The position numbers and the translations under genes are program-made. Under the pieces are notes generated by a model. That model saw nothing but the letters and a program-made list of their open reading frames with translations, did no database searches and was not told where the DNA came from. Positions 16,301-28,894 of a stretch of 64,000 nt of DNA are shown piece after piece; position 1 is the stretch's first letter, and each line of letters starts with the position of its first letter. This DNA is from Ricinus communis (lineage: Eukaryota; Streptophyta; Magnoliopsida; Malpighiales; Euphorbiaceae): the NCBI RefSeq assembly GCF_019578655.1, contig NC_063265.1, positions 13,674,501 to 13,738,500 of the forward strand, read 5' to 3'.

Positions 16301-18260
16301 ATAGATATATCCTGAAACAAAACCTAGTAAATAAGCTACCACAGAGCAATTTAGCTATCTAAAGATAATTCCAGTTAAGAAACTTAAATAAAAAAATAAG
16401 TCTAGCAAAGACAAAAAGCTTACAGACAACTGTTGTCAAAAAACCAGCAATAACTACTCAATTTGTTTACACTTCCTTTTCACCCCAAGAAGTGTTGGGG
16501 TGTATGATATCCTAGATATCCAATAACACTGATTCTAGTTTAAATTCTTCACAACATACAAGTGGTTTTTAAAACCACATATCCTTGGCCCCTTTGTTGA
16601 CACAAATTCACACATTTGTTAACAGTTCAAAGCAAAAGAAAACAATTTCCTAGTCATTTAGTTAGGTCAATTTGTCTCCAAGGATCTAATTAATGTGTCC
16701 CACAACCACTAATGAAGAAAAAGAAACATATATTTACCCCTCCTTAGACACAATTCAATGCCAATGATGGATCAAAACATATCTATCATAGTAATGTGAA
16801 CAGACTTGCAGGCATGCAATTTTCCTACTAAGTCTCTCCAAAAGAAAGTGAGAATAATAGAGTAAACAACATTCAACATCGAGTTGCAGCTTTATGTAAA
16901 AGAACATAGAAGGAAGATGGAATACCCTGGCAAGATTAACCCATACACCATCCATCAAATAGAGATGTGGCCTTATTTCAGATTGACTCAGCTGCATCTC
17001 CTTTTCTGCATGCTTTAGAGAGACACTGTACCTTCTGTAAGAATTTTGCTAATGAGGGCTTCCCTCCAACTTGACTCATGGAAAACATCAACTGCTTCCA
17101 AGATCTCAAATTCTGTAATATCCAACTTAGGAGGGGGAGGGCGGATGTGGAAGCAATCAACAGTTTCTTTAATATGACCATTTGAGCTGCCACAATCTAG
17201 CAAGAAAGAATTGAAGCCGACTTCCTCAAGAACAGTTGCTGGAAACCAAGCATCTTCTAAGTTCTCTTTGTCAAGATTCACCTCTACAGCCATCCCTTTA
17301 CTAAACCTTAATCCTTCCGTTCTCTTTGAAGAGTCAGTAAACCATATCAGTCTTGTGTATCAAAATCATAAGTAACAGTATCAAGAAATTGAAAGTAAAA
17401 TGGGAAAAAACACATGGTATAAAAATATGGATAATGCTTCAAAACAACAAATATCACCGTTCATTGTTGAAGGAACTTTTATAGAAATGGAAAAAAGTTA
17501 CTTGTACACCTGCTTCTTCAAACTTGGGCCAAAAAAACTGCAAATATCATGTTTATTTTTGTCTGGAACATGATTCAACCATATAAAAGATTTATTGTGA
17601 ACAATGTTTAACAGGAAACCAAATGTCATGGCTATGGGCCTAAGGAAAAGATAAAACACGATACTGTAACCTTCAAGAATGGTTATTACGGTACGGGGAG
17701 AAAATCTGAACGATCCTGGATTCCTAATCAACATATTTTGGCTGAATACAAGGCATCCAAGCCTTTTGTCCGGCTCACATGGAAACGCCTAAAACGTACA
17801 TTGATTTGCTTCAAAAGATACTACTGTTAGCTAGTAATTTGAGCATAAGGCTAAAGTAACTGAATGAAAATGACAAAAAGAGTAAGGGCGTGAGCCACAA
17901 ATGGGAAAAGATAACAAGGAAATTTGAACCAGAAACCAGAAAATTCCAACAGCACTTTAAAAAAAAAAACATGCAGATGAAATAAAAAATGCACCTTTTG
18001 TTTTTGGGGTCGAGACCATGCCCCATTACTCCAATCCCACTGAAAACTCAAATCTTTAGAGGAAAACTGAAATTGTTCGGGTGGGTTTTCAAAAACAACA
18101 GTGTACTTCTTTGAGTTGGTCTTATCATCCTCAAAAACATCAACTTTAGTGACGATACCCTTCCACCAGCCATCACGGTGAAAGGCGTCAACGACATCAA
18201 GTGGTTCAGTCTTTGGATTCTCATTTCTAATCAGGACCCGGTAGTTGAAAGATGAATAAG
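13324..18260 (-). CDS. DUF724 / Agenet domain protein, apparently 5' truncated
   Basis: Agenet (Tudor-like) domains bind methylated histones or other chromatin partners; plant DUF724 proteins combine them with a C-terminal DUF724 coiled-coil region, and their roles are poorly known. Exons in transcript order: 18260-17995, 17323-17032, 17005-16926, 16311-16041, 14183-14067 and 13976-13324, all phase-consistent. The first two encode Agenet segments (VVDAFHRDGWWKGIVTKV; GMAVEVNLDKENLEDAWFPA; CFHIRPPPPKLDI). Exon four is basic and serine-rich. The last two give the DUF724 block (MPFLKSSLIWKNIESLEVF) and a terminal coiled coil. No exon for the first half of Agenet 1 and no in-frame ATG was found upstream of 18260, so this may be a truncated gene or pseudogene. 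Intron 14184-16040 holds a large foldback. Confidence 0.75.
15462..15935. repeat. Long near-perfect inverted repeat (foldback) in a DUF724 gene intron
   Basis: The left arm (15462-15699) and right arm (15710-15935) are reverse complements with few mismatches. The loop is ten bases, 15700-15709. The left arm is about 12 bases longer because of a small duplicated stretch near 15655-15670. A transcript through this intron would fold into a hairpin of about 230 base pairs. No coding potential or transposon terminus was recognised inside the arms. Confidence 0.92.
15934..15957 (+). repeat. 24-base direct repeat, copy 1 (abuts the foldback)
   Basis: An identical 24-base sequence beginning CTAGTCATTTAGTTAGG occurs here and at 16650-16673. 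Copy 1 starts where the right foldback arm ends. The interval between the copies includes the exon at 16041-16311. Confidence 0.85.
16650..16673 (+). repeat. 24-base direct repeat, copy 2
   Basis: Second copy of the sequence at 15934-15957, in the intron between the DUF724 exons at 16041-16311 and 16926-17005. Confidence 0.85.
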
Positions 18261-21200
18261 CTGAACCACCACATGTATTTCTTTAACTACTCAAAAAGGA
18301 AGTAACATAATGATCAAACTGCTAATTAATGCCAAAGTTCCTTTTGTAGGTGGTTAGTTGCCGCTTGCCTGCAAGTTGTTTCAGCCTTTCAGGTTTTGGA
18401 TGTAAAATTAAAACGTATCTAATTTAGGTTTAATGTACGTCTTATAGTGTTATTTTAATACACACACATATACCCTATCAAAACCCAAGAAAAGAAAAGA
18501 AAAAAAGAAAGCAGCAACTTTCCCTGTGGAGCCCTTTGCCTGGGGTTGGAGAAGCTTTAAAATATATATGCACAGAAAGACAGTTCTTTTGTCATTTCTC
18601 CAGTGGAACGTTGCCAAATGTTTCCGTTGGAAGATTTGGAATCGTTTGGATTTGGATAGGCTTTTTATTGAACTTTCTCTATCTGTGCTTCTATAATGCA
18701 ACTCCCTTTAGTTTTTCATTTTTCATTTTTTATTTTTCATTTAGCAAGCATGCGGTTGCAGGCTTTTGTTCTTTGCCCTTAAAACCTTATTTTATATTAT
18801 ATTATATTTAGGGCACACCATACCATAAACTTACTCTAAAAGTATATAGAAGCAAAGTGAAGTAATGTCCTAGTTTTCTAGGCATGTGCACTTGAATTTA
18901 ATATTGGCATTAACATAGAGAAAAAGAATTTCTTTTGGTGGAAAGGTGCGCATGGGAAAATAATGGAAAGAAGACCATTTCTAAAGGTGATTTTGACCCC
19001 ATTTATCTCATCTCAGCTAATCCCTTATCTACCACGCACCTTTTTTTTTTTTATATTCTTTCTACTTAGTGACATGGGGTCAAACTTAACAAGCTTTAGA
19101 AAGAAAAGAAATAAACCCTTTATTTGTTTGCCATTAAAGTATTTGTCCATTGCCCTAAAATATAGTATCATGGAAGCCTAGAAAAAGAAGGAAGGAGAAG
19201 GAATAGGAGTGCCCTACATATATGGGTGTTTGTTTCTTTTTGTTTTTCATTGCAATTATTTCAACTGAAATGATTACGGTGGATTAAGATAAACTCCTGT
19301 GATTAAAATATATTGGCTAAGATCAAACTCTTTTGATGTATACACTTTAATCTTGACAGCAGAGTTTATATAGAAGTTAGTTCAGATGGGCCATCAGAAA
19401 GAAGACAAAAGGGAACACGGTTGAGGTTGGCTTTCAAGAAGAATATATGCGTGTGGTTTTTCCTGCGTAGGTTTTGCCTTTTGTCTCTATGAATATATGG
19501 GTCGAGTCTGTCTTGGGGTGAAAAATGAGTCATGTTAGCATAAGTCTCGTATAAATGGAAAAATTATTTTCTCCAACATCCTCAAGTGGAAATCATTCCC
19601 CACTTCACTTCATCATTACATCGCATGAATTTGTGTTCTCTCTATATTTTTATATTCTCTCTACTTCACATTGCATTGTAATCATAATATTATCATGTTT
19701 TATTTTGCATAGTCTTCACACTTGTATGTGTATATATAACCAATTTTAACCTATTAAAATGATTTGGTTTTTATTTAATGATGCCATAATCTAATGATTA
19801 AAATTTTGAAATTTTTCTCACCTATAAGTTTGAATGGGAGGCTCGGATTTTTAAATTTTTATAGCTCAAACCTAGCTAAATATATTGTCATATGAAATGA
19901 TTATCATAGATGTAGTTTATTTAGTTCTTCATTGCTATACATTTAATTATTAAATAAATTTATACTTTAAATTTATTTTCAAATTTAGCATATAATTTTT
20001 ATTTTAGTAATTTATTTTAATTTTAACATCTGCTAAAATTATTAACTAAAATCTATTGATATTGTTATAATTCTTACAATAAAAATTGAGTTAGAAATAG
20101 AGTCGTTAGTAATTTCATAACTAAAAATAATATTATTTAATAAATAATTAGGTTGTCTGACATTATATATTATTTTCTAATATTATATTTTTATTTGAGT
20201 TCAAAAGAATATCTAACAACCCAATTTATTATATATCTCTTTTTTCTTTTTTCTTTAATTATTTGTTGCAGCGATTAAAATCATTTTCTAAGTTTTAAAT
20301 TTAAGACCTCAAACAAAAATACTAAGAAAAAAAATTATCTGAAGTTAACAAATCTAATACTAATTCAATTATTTTTCTCTTTCACTAGAATTATAAACAA
20401 GTTTTAGTTAATAATTTTAATTAAGGATAAAATTAAAAATAAAGGGACTATTAACTTCTAGAAAATAAAAAATATGAATTTTAAGAGAGAATCTTTAAAT
20501 TAACTTAAAAGGAAAAAGAGCCACCAATTTGAGATTAAAAGGTGAGCCAATTGTATACTAGATTGATTTAAAATGGTTAGGAATCATCCATATATTTTTA
20601 TATGTATATGTAAGCGTATCTCATTTGAAAAGTTGTAGCTTTTACAATTCCCATTACTCAGATTTTAATACCTTTGCTTTAGTTGCTAAGATTATTAAGA
20701 AAATCTACGCATTTCCATGCACACTCGATTCACCCGTGTGGATTGTCCCCTTCCAAAAACCATATATCCCATTTGCCATATGGAAAAAATTAATTTATTC
20801 AAATTAATAACTTCTTACTACTAATATTACGTCATAATTAAGGAAATTTTATAATTATTTTTACTTAATAGACGAAAAGAAAGTAACGCAGCTTTTATTT
20901 TCCCTGTATGAAAATTTAAAATAAGCTCATATCATGAAAAGATCTGATGGTTGGAGAAAGAAAAAAAAAGAAAGTGAAACTTTGCTACTTCGCTTCCATT
21001 ACAAGACACGCAAAAGCTTACAATATGGGCTTCATTTCATTCCATGCTGCTACAACTACTCTTTAATTTACATCACATTCCCCAACCATAGTGGTGCCCG
21101 ACAGCAGACTTTTGGAGGGGAAGTTCACTGTAATTTGTTTGGCCTTCGGAAAGAGAGATAATAACCCAAAAATCAAAATAATCTTTTTTTTCTTTTTCTT

Positions 21201-22898
21201 TTCATGATCATGAATTTAAGATCAACTTAGTGGACAGTGCCAGATCTCTGACCACACGTATGAATGTAAAAATTTTGGATTAGAGAAAGGAATAAAAGTT
21301 GAGGGAAAAGAGGAACAGAGAAATGGCTTCTGTTCTGCTACTACTCCGATGATAGAACAAGTATAGCCAGCCGGGCATATAGAGGAACATTCAGTTTATA
21401 CCAAAGCCAAAGAGAAAGGGAGATTAAACGACTCGTGAATGTGTGCTGTATTGAGTTCCAAGTAATGAGCCTTTACTTGTACAATGGCCAGACAAAATGA
21501 AAGGCTTTTCAAGAAAGGTCACCTCTAAAAGATTCTTCTTTGAGCATGTACAAGAAATGTGAACTGCAGTGTCTGGTTGCTGTATTTTGAGAATAAGTTC
21601 AAATCTTCCATGATTATAAAGCCATTCTGTCTACGACTACGACTATGGATATAAGGCTAGCTGCATATGTCCTAACACTCGTTAGATAATAGAATATCTC
21701 TTCAATGATAAAGATTTTCAGATTCTCTAGGATAAAATTTATTTTCTTTGAAAAAGAAAAAGAAAAAGAAAACATTTAACATTTTCTTGTACTTTCCTAT
21801 TATACATGATGATTTTAGGCTTACGTGACTGACTCCTGTATTATATTTTTCCTGAGAAAACCAAAAAGAAAAGTCCTGATTGCTTCTAGCTATAAACAAT
21901 GTGTAGTTCTCATAAGTCATCATTCTGCCTCGCACTCTTTTGTAGAGCAAAACCAATTTGTTCAAGATTTTTGCATAAAGAGACAGATCACAAGTGTGGC
22001 TGTCATATTCGCCATTCACCAGAATGGCGAATGCCTTTTACCGAGAAAAGAGAAAAGAAAAGTATAATACTCTAGATACCTGGAAAAGAAAATATAAATC
22101 CTGCCGCAGAAGACATAATACTGTGCACTATGTAACCTGATACTGTTACTAGCACTGATTATATTTTGGCTTTACTTGCGATTTAATCTAACACTAGAAA
22201 ACAAACACAGTAGAGCCCGCGACGCGTGCAAATTCCGGTTTCTTGTTTCTGATCTCCTTGGCCACGAGAATACAGAAATTGTTACTCTTCTTACCAACTG
22301 CAGTTGGATCCCTACTCCTGGGGGGAAACTAGTCATTTTCCCTTTTGGCAAAATTGTTAAATTTTGGTGCGGAAATATAACATTTAATCTAGTAAAGTTA
22401 ATTTAGGTGCGGACATAAACTAGTCTCAATAAAATGAAATAAATTATAAAATGAAATGATTATTGTATTATTATCCAACACTTGATTCCTTAGGAATTTA
22501 GTACAGTGCACAATAGTTTATTCATAATACGATTTGATCAGTAAGAAACATGGATTTAATTTAGTGAGATTCACCAAAGTGTATTATTCATGATATGACT
22601 AGATTGTTAAAAAAAGGAAAAAGATGAGGGTTGGTTTTGAGGCTGCTGTCTCTAAAAAAAAGTAGCACATTCTCTCTTTTCATTTTCAGTTGACACCCAC
22701 ACTCCATTTGCTGACCGAGATGATGAGACACTCCCCCAAGTCAGCACCCCAACTCACACCCATCTGTTTCTGTACCAAAGTCCTCCTCTCCTTTAAGATT
22801 AAAGAACAACATTCTAAATTAATTACTATAATTTTCACTTTTCCAAAAAAAGAAAAAACAACATACTCTCTCTCTCTCTCTCTTCTGTTCAAAGTCTT
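18261..22898. other. Long AT-rich spacer upstream of SCPL45
   Basis: No gene recognised on either strand. 19750-20900 is very AT-rich. A perfect 11-base inverted repeat with a 4-base loop sits at 22007-22032. Purine-rich runs occur near 20950 and 21750. The missing 5' exon of the DUF724 gene was looked for here without success. Confidence 0.5.
22007..22032. repeat. Short perfect hairpin
   Basis: ATTCGCCATTC and its exact reverse complement are separated by ACCA. It is isolated in non-coding DNA; function unknown. Confidence 0.8.
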
Positions 22899-22906
22899 TA
22901 TATAAT
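22899..22906 (+). promoter_or_regulatory. Probable TATA box of SCPL45
   Basis: TATATAAT lies 85-92 bases upstream of the ATG at 22991, after a CT microsatellite (about 22866-22882). The spacing would give a leader of about 50-60 bases. Confidence 0.5.
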
Positions 22907-22990
22907 GCCCCTCACTGAGCAGCACTTTGTTAACTTTTTTCCTATCTTTACATTTACTTCTTCTACCTCTAGGTTCTTTGCTATCTAACC

Positions 22991-25737
22991 ATGGAAATAA
23001 TGGCATTTGCAGTGGTTTTGCTTCAGATATGTTTTCTCATGGGGGTAAACTCCAATCCTTCTCTCTTTGATAAAATTGTTAAGTTACCGGGTCAGCCTCA
23101 AATTGGATTCCATCAGTATTCTGGTTATGTGACCGTTGATGAGAAAAAACAGAGAGCTCTATTTTACTACTTTGCTGAAGCAGAAACAGATCCAGCTTCT
23201 AAGCCTCTTGTTCTCTGGCTAAATGGAGGTTTTAGATTCTAAAGTTCCCTTCTTTAATGCCGCATATTTAATTTAAAATCTGAAAGATTGTTCTTTTGGG
23301 TTTTAATGGTTTCTTGGTGATGCGTATTTCTTTCAGGGCCAGGTTGTTCTTCTTTGGGAGTTGGAGCATTTTCTGAAAATGGGCCATTCAGGCCTAGTGG
23401 GCAGGTTCTTGTCAAAAACCAGTATAGCTGGAATAGAGGTAACGTATAAAATTGGTGCTATTGATTTTGAGTTTGTTTTTATTTTTTAAAACAATCCATA
23501 AAGTGCTGATCTTTATCCCTCTTATTGCATTGCAGAAGCTAATATGTTGTATTTGGAGTCACCAATTGGAGTTGGGTTCTCATATTCTGTTGATACCTCT
23601 TTTTATGAGGCTGTTAATGACAAGACCACCGGTATATTCTCCACCAATTTGTAATACTTATTCCTACTTACTAGCTTTTAAAACCGTGTTCAGTTTCAAC
23701 CTCAAACTGAATTAACTTTCCTTTCTTGTTTCCATGTGGAAATCTTGATGGAGAAGGGAGGAACTTGTAAGAAAAGGTGTCAATTCAAATAATTCTCAAT
23801 GGCACAAGAAACAGAATTTGTATACCAAAGATTCAAAATCTACTTTCTCTCTCTTTTTCTATTTAGCGGGGTTAATCCTTTTTCTTGTGTTATAAAGATT
23901 TTGAGATCTTTCTGCACAAAGGATTCAAAGAATATTTACAAAATACTTTAATACTGTGTAATTGCTTTCTTTTTCCCCCCTACCCACTTTACAGATTTGC
24001 CATTTCAATGGTTACTGTGCTTGTTTTTGTTGTTTTGTGTTTCAGTTGAGAAAAGGTCACCTTTACAGATATACTTCTGTCTTTGTCATATATAGCTAGG
24101 GATAATCTGGTGTTCTTGCAAAAATGGTTTGTAAAATTCCCACAGTACAGAAACAGAAGCTTGTTCATCACCGGAGAAAGCTATGCTGGTAATTTCTTGC
24201 TGCTAAAACAAATTCTTGTTTTTCCACTTCATACATGTTGAAGAAATTTTAGGACTAATATTTTATTCTAATTTTGTAATAACCAGGTCACTATGTTCCT
24301 CAACTGGCTCAACTCATGCTTGAATTCAACAAGAAGCAGAAATTGTTCAATTTGAAAGGCGTTGCTGTAAGTAGTAACAAAGAAGAGAGATCCATAATTT
24401 TCTTTACGGAAGTTTCTGTTGATAATAGAAATAAGCACTCAGCTCCTCCTTTTCTCTTTTCCTTTCTTATCACTGTATAACATTGAAGGGGTTAAATCAA
24501 GGCTTTTGTATATATGATTGCAGCTAGGCAATCCAGTTCTGGAGTTTGCGACAGACTTCAATTCAAGGGCTGAGTTCTTCTGGTCTCATGGATTAATATC
24601 AGATACGACCTATAAATTGTTCACTTCAGTTTGTAACTACTCAAGATATGTGAGTGAGTATTACAGAGGTTCGGTTTCTCCTTTATGCTCGAGGGTGATG
24701 GGTCAAGTGAGTAGGGAAACTAGCAAGTTCGTCGATAAGTACGATGTTACACTTGATGTCTGTATATCATCTGTGCTCTCACAGTCCAAAATTCTTAGTC
24801 CCCATGTGAGTAAGAATCTATAGTTTTCTTCTTCTGTGGTTTGAGAAAATTCTGTTTCATTTCTCGTTCTACTTCTCTCAATTGCTAACGGTTAGATTTC
24901 ATTTCTTGTTTTTCTGTCTGCCCCTCTTTTGTCCAACAGCAAGTTGCTGATAATGTAGATGTATGCGTAGAAGATGAAACAGTTAATTATCTTAACAGGC
25001 TAGACGTGCAGATGGCTCTCCATGCACGTCTTGTAGGTGTCCATCAATGGACTGTTTGCAGCAGGTTATTCTCTTTCTGAAAGAACCGCATCCTCTTATA
25101 TAAATAATTTTCATAATCCTCATTGTTTTTGCTTACTGTGTCGGTTGGTGATTTTCTGCTGGCTGCATTTTTTATTACAGTATCCTAGATTATGAGCTTC
25201 TTGACTTGGAGATACCAACAATTTCTATAGTAGGCAAGCTCATCGAGGCAGGAGTCCCAGTCTTGGTCTACAGGTTAATGCATAGTCTATTAGTCTTCTT
25301 GTACAGTTTGAAAAATACAATTTAATCAGGAAAATAATTTGGAATTGGCTCCTTAATACAGTGGAGATCAAGACTCTGTCATCCCATTGACCGGGAGTCG
25401 AACGCTAGTGCACGGACTGGCCGAAGAGTTGGGACTGAAAACCACTGTGCCTTATAGAGTTTGGTTTGAGGGGCAGCAGGTAAGTCTTATTCTCTTGTTG
25501 AAGATAATAGAAAGTTGGGAAAAGAAAAAAGGATCGCTGGATTATAAGGTGTAATGATAGAAATAATCCTTGGTTTTTAACCATCAGGTTGGTGGATGGA
25601 CTCAAGTATATGGTAACATCCTATCCTTTGCCACCATAAGAGGAGCATCACATGAAGCTCCATTTTCCCAGCCTGAGAGATCCTTGGTGCTTTTCAAGGC
25701 TTTTCTGGAAGGGCAGCCTCTACCGGAAGCATTCTGA
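22991..25737 (+). CDS. SCPL45: Serine carboxypeptidase-like 45
   Basis: A secreted or vacuolar S10-family carboxypeptidase of the group that also contains BRS1. Exons: 22991-23228, 23337-23438, 23536-23631, 24096-24188, 24287-24366, 24524-24805, 24940-25064, 25181-25273, 25362-25479 and 25588-25737, giving 458 residues, the usual family length. A hydrophobic signal peptide covers about residues 1-22. The oxyanion motif [13 protein letters not shown] spans the first intron. The catalytic triad is visible: Ser174 in GESYAGHYVP, Asp374 in SGDQDSVIP and His431 in GASHEAP. The segment [19 protein letters not shown] is typical of the SCPL45/46 type. The physiological substrate is not known from sequence. 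The next gene, NXD1, converges from the other strand 319 bases downstream. Confidence 0.93.
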
Positions 25738-26056
25738 TCTGATCTGCTGATCAGTTCTTTGATGGAATATAAATTCAATTGTAAGTAAGTTGAATTGCCC
25801 ATTCAAAAGGGCAGTTATCAAATTGTCTGAGAAGGAAATATAGCATTGGTTTGTTTGTTCTTTGGGTTTTTCCATGCTATGGAATGTAGAAAAATTTTGT
25901 AAATTTTCAGTGGAAGAGTATGTGCTTGTTCTTCCCATCCTAAATGAAGTAATCGTCACAGAAACTACAAAAATCGTGAATGTTTAAAATCAGCATATGG
26001 TGGCTATCTTGTAGTAAAGTAAAGGGAAAATAAAGAATAAAAAAAGGGCAATGCTG
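25738..26056. other. Convergent 3' spacer between SCPL45 and NXD1
   Basis: 319 bases between two stop codons. AATAAA-type signals occur at 26029-26034 and just after, suitable for SCPL45. The 3' UTRs of the two genes probably meet or overlap. Confidence 0.6.
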
Positions 26057-28894
26057 TCAAGAAACTCCTAAAGAGGTCCTGCAAGAACTTTTCGAGCAGT
26101 GGGAAACTGGACTTGGGGCTTCAACCTGCATTTTCAGATAATTGAACTCCAAAGCCAATATGGGTCTTGATAACATCACAGATAAGCTCAAGTTCTGACC
26201 ATTATCCAGGATTTCTCCAGTAACAGAATCTGCAATTTTGCAATTATGGTGACCCAGAGATTCCTCTGTTCTATGCTTTGATGCTGGAAATGGCACTGAT
26301 ATTTCTGCTGGCCTCACTGCTCGCACCCTACAGCACAGATTATATTCAAGAAGTAAAATCAATAATCAAAATATCCCTACGCATCAAAGAGGACTAGTAT
26401 CCAAGTTTATAAGCGCAAAGCAAAAGGGCACCTGCACTCAATATTGCATGAATACTTCAGAAGGTTAGGATTATGCTCTGTGCGGCCGCTGCATTTTCAC
26501 AACATAGAAATTTAGTTGCCATGCGATAGGTGATTCTTTAATCACCAAACCCAGTGAAATGTACCTAAAACTTGGTAGTGACATTTTAATTGCTGGGCCC
26601 ATCCACTTAATCCCAGGAACTGCCATCAAGAAGTTTGTGACCTCAAAGTAAATAAACAGAATATGGCACGTTGAAACCAATCAAGCTCTTTAAAGCAACT
26701 ACAGAACTCTTAAAATATTCCTGATGAGAGGATTGTTTCTGAGAAAAAGTAGTTATGTCCCTAGATGAATTATCATCCGACATTAAACCACTTCCTGAAT
26801 CTCCTGCTATGGGCAGAAGCTGCTGCATCTGTGACATATTATTTAAATACAAGTATTCTTTTTCATGGATAATGCTAAAGATTGTGAATATAAGCAACAG
26901 TTACTAGAAATTTGAAGTCTCGGTGTAACCAACTTACCAGCAGTTGCAAGGTTGATATTACAGATGTTTGTTGTAGAAGCACCGTTAATTTCAGTGACTT
27001 GAACATCCATGCGATCATCAGGTCTAGAGAGTGCAGTTCCCAAACCAAATGGGTCGAGGAAGTGATTATATTTACTTGTTCTCTGCCTTGCAATTGTTGC
27101 GTTTCTCTGCTTCAGTCACAGCGCATAACAGAACAAAATAAGAATGTTTCGTTTTCAGCGAAGTAACTGAAATTGCAACGAAAAATATTCCACCTCAGAA
27201 GCTACTTTCAGGGTACAAAATCTTTGGCAATGTATAAGGAAGTCGGACTTGAATAATAATATTGATGCTGAGAACAGACTAATCAAATGATCCAACTTCG
27301 AAATATTTCTCAAGCTGAGGTCTGATGTTTTTAATGTTGAAAGTAGAATTGTCATCCCAGAGAGGACCAATTTTTTCAGATTGAAAATGAAAGAGTAATG
27401 GTGAATTTTATAGAATAAAGATCACCTTTGAAAACCTGGCAACATGACTTGGAAGCCCTACTTCCTGCCAGCAAAAAGTACGAGAAAAATCAGAAACAAA
27501 GATATATATTCCTTTCAAATAATTTTGGTCCAGTGGCAAGTAGCCATTGCACCCAAAATCTTTCTCTGATGATAGCCCAGCATACCATAAAACTTTCAAA
27601 AATAAGATGTTGCAGTCGAACACTAAATAAAACCCTAAAATTAAAAATCTGCATAAGGAATTTTGTGACCTTCCACCTTTCGTCCATGATCACAAGCATC
27701 ATCACTGCTGACAAGCACCCTGGCTGCCCATCTGTTGACACAAAATAAATGAATAGAAAAGAAAATACTGAAAAGGTTCTAGTTGATAACTTCCAAATTA
27801 TGATTTGAAAGACCATCCTATTAAATAACAGAAAGGGAACTTGCTGACAAGTATAAAAGTAGAGCTTTTTGACCATTTACGCAGAATACTATGTGCTTGT
27901 CATCCTGAAAGTCATTTCCCATAATGTTTTCTTTTTGATGGCCGAGTCCACAGCAACTCGAGTAGTTGCTCTGTGGCCAGTTACATAAAATTATATATAT
28001 ATATGCAATGCCAAAGTTGCCAATGATAACTAAACTTTTCATTAGACAATAGATGAGACATAAGAGCTACAAAGTTGACTGGCCCAATACAAGTAATAAA
28101 ACCCAGATGAAGACTTCAGCTTCTTTGGGCCTGGTTACTTGAACCAAGAAAAAGATAGTGGCTTTCATTGATAAACCAATCATTCATTTACAAGTTCATC
28201 ATTCTAAAACTAGAACTGATAGGAAAGTAAACATACGCGCAAGATGTTGGCGGGTTCCACACGATTCCTGCAATCACCACTAGCTGTGGATAGGAAAAAA
28301 ATACTGTAATTTTATGCTGCTGACCAATGAACAGACCAAAACTTCTTCCAAAAATCTTTCTACTAATGTGGATATTATTAGCGAATTTTTATAGCAGGAG
28401 AATGATTTTAATCACTAAAATACTGATCATCAAATTAGGCAATCAAATAACAAGAGCATCTATACAACCTCATCAAATGCCCCAGCTGGACTGTCTTCAT
28501 AGTTGGCAAGAAAAAAGCCACCAAGAGTGTAGCTGCAGTTTGAAAACTCGTGGATGTGAGTGGGAGAAACATGAAATTGTTGAACTTTTCCTCTTCTCAA
28601 TTCGAATAATCATTGTAATTATGAACATGTATACCCAAAAGCTTCGACTAATCTGAATTCTTTTGGAATGAATGCTCTAGCTGTTTCTGCTTTCACAAGA
28701 TGAAGCTGGTACAAGGCACTGAAATGAACAATCAGAACATCAAACAACCTTCGGGAGTGGATATATAACTATGAAGTTTTTAACCGTAGAAAGAATAAGA
28801 GAAATTAAGAAGAACTGTGAGGTTCATGCCTGCCTTTAAATATCCAAGGAGCTTTGCCGTAGCCCTGCGAACTTTTTGTCTCTGCAACTTTCAT
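26057..28894 (-). CDS. NXD1: NXD1, acetoacetate decarboxylase-like protein needed for neoxanthin
   Basis: NEOXANTHIN-DEFICIENT 1 is required for accumulation of the carotenoid neoxanthin, an ABA precursor; its biochemical activity is not established. Ten exons in transcript order: 28894-28830, 28718-28635, 28532-28469, 28283-28237, 27731-27677, 27464-27426, 27106-26938, 26619-26565, 26488-26432 and 26327-26057, giving 301 residues. Hallmarks in order: GYGKAPWIFKGSALYQLHLV, GYTLGGFFLANYEDSPAGAF, VVIAGIVWNPPTSCAWAARV, EVGLPSHVARFSK, WMGPAIKMSLPSF, LLKYSCNIECRVRAVRP and a C-terminal MQVEAP. Exons as short as 39 and 47 bases explain why no long open frame marks the gene. The first intron (28719-28829) requires a GC donor. 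The ATG at 28894 is the only Met in frame before the conserved block. Confidence 0.9.

Noticed and set aside
27490..27876. 128-codon minus-strand frame
   Set aside because: It reads NXD1 intron sequence and its exon in the wrong frame; the correct frame gives WAARVLVSSDDACDHGRK.
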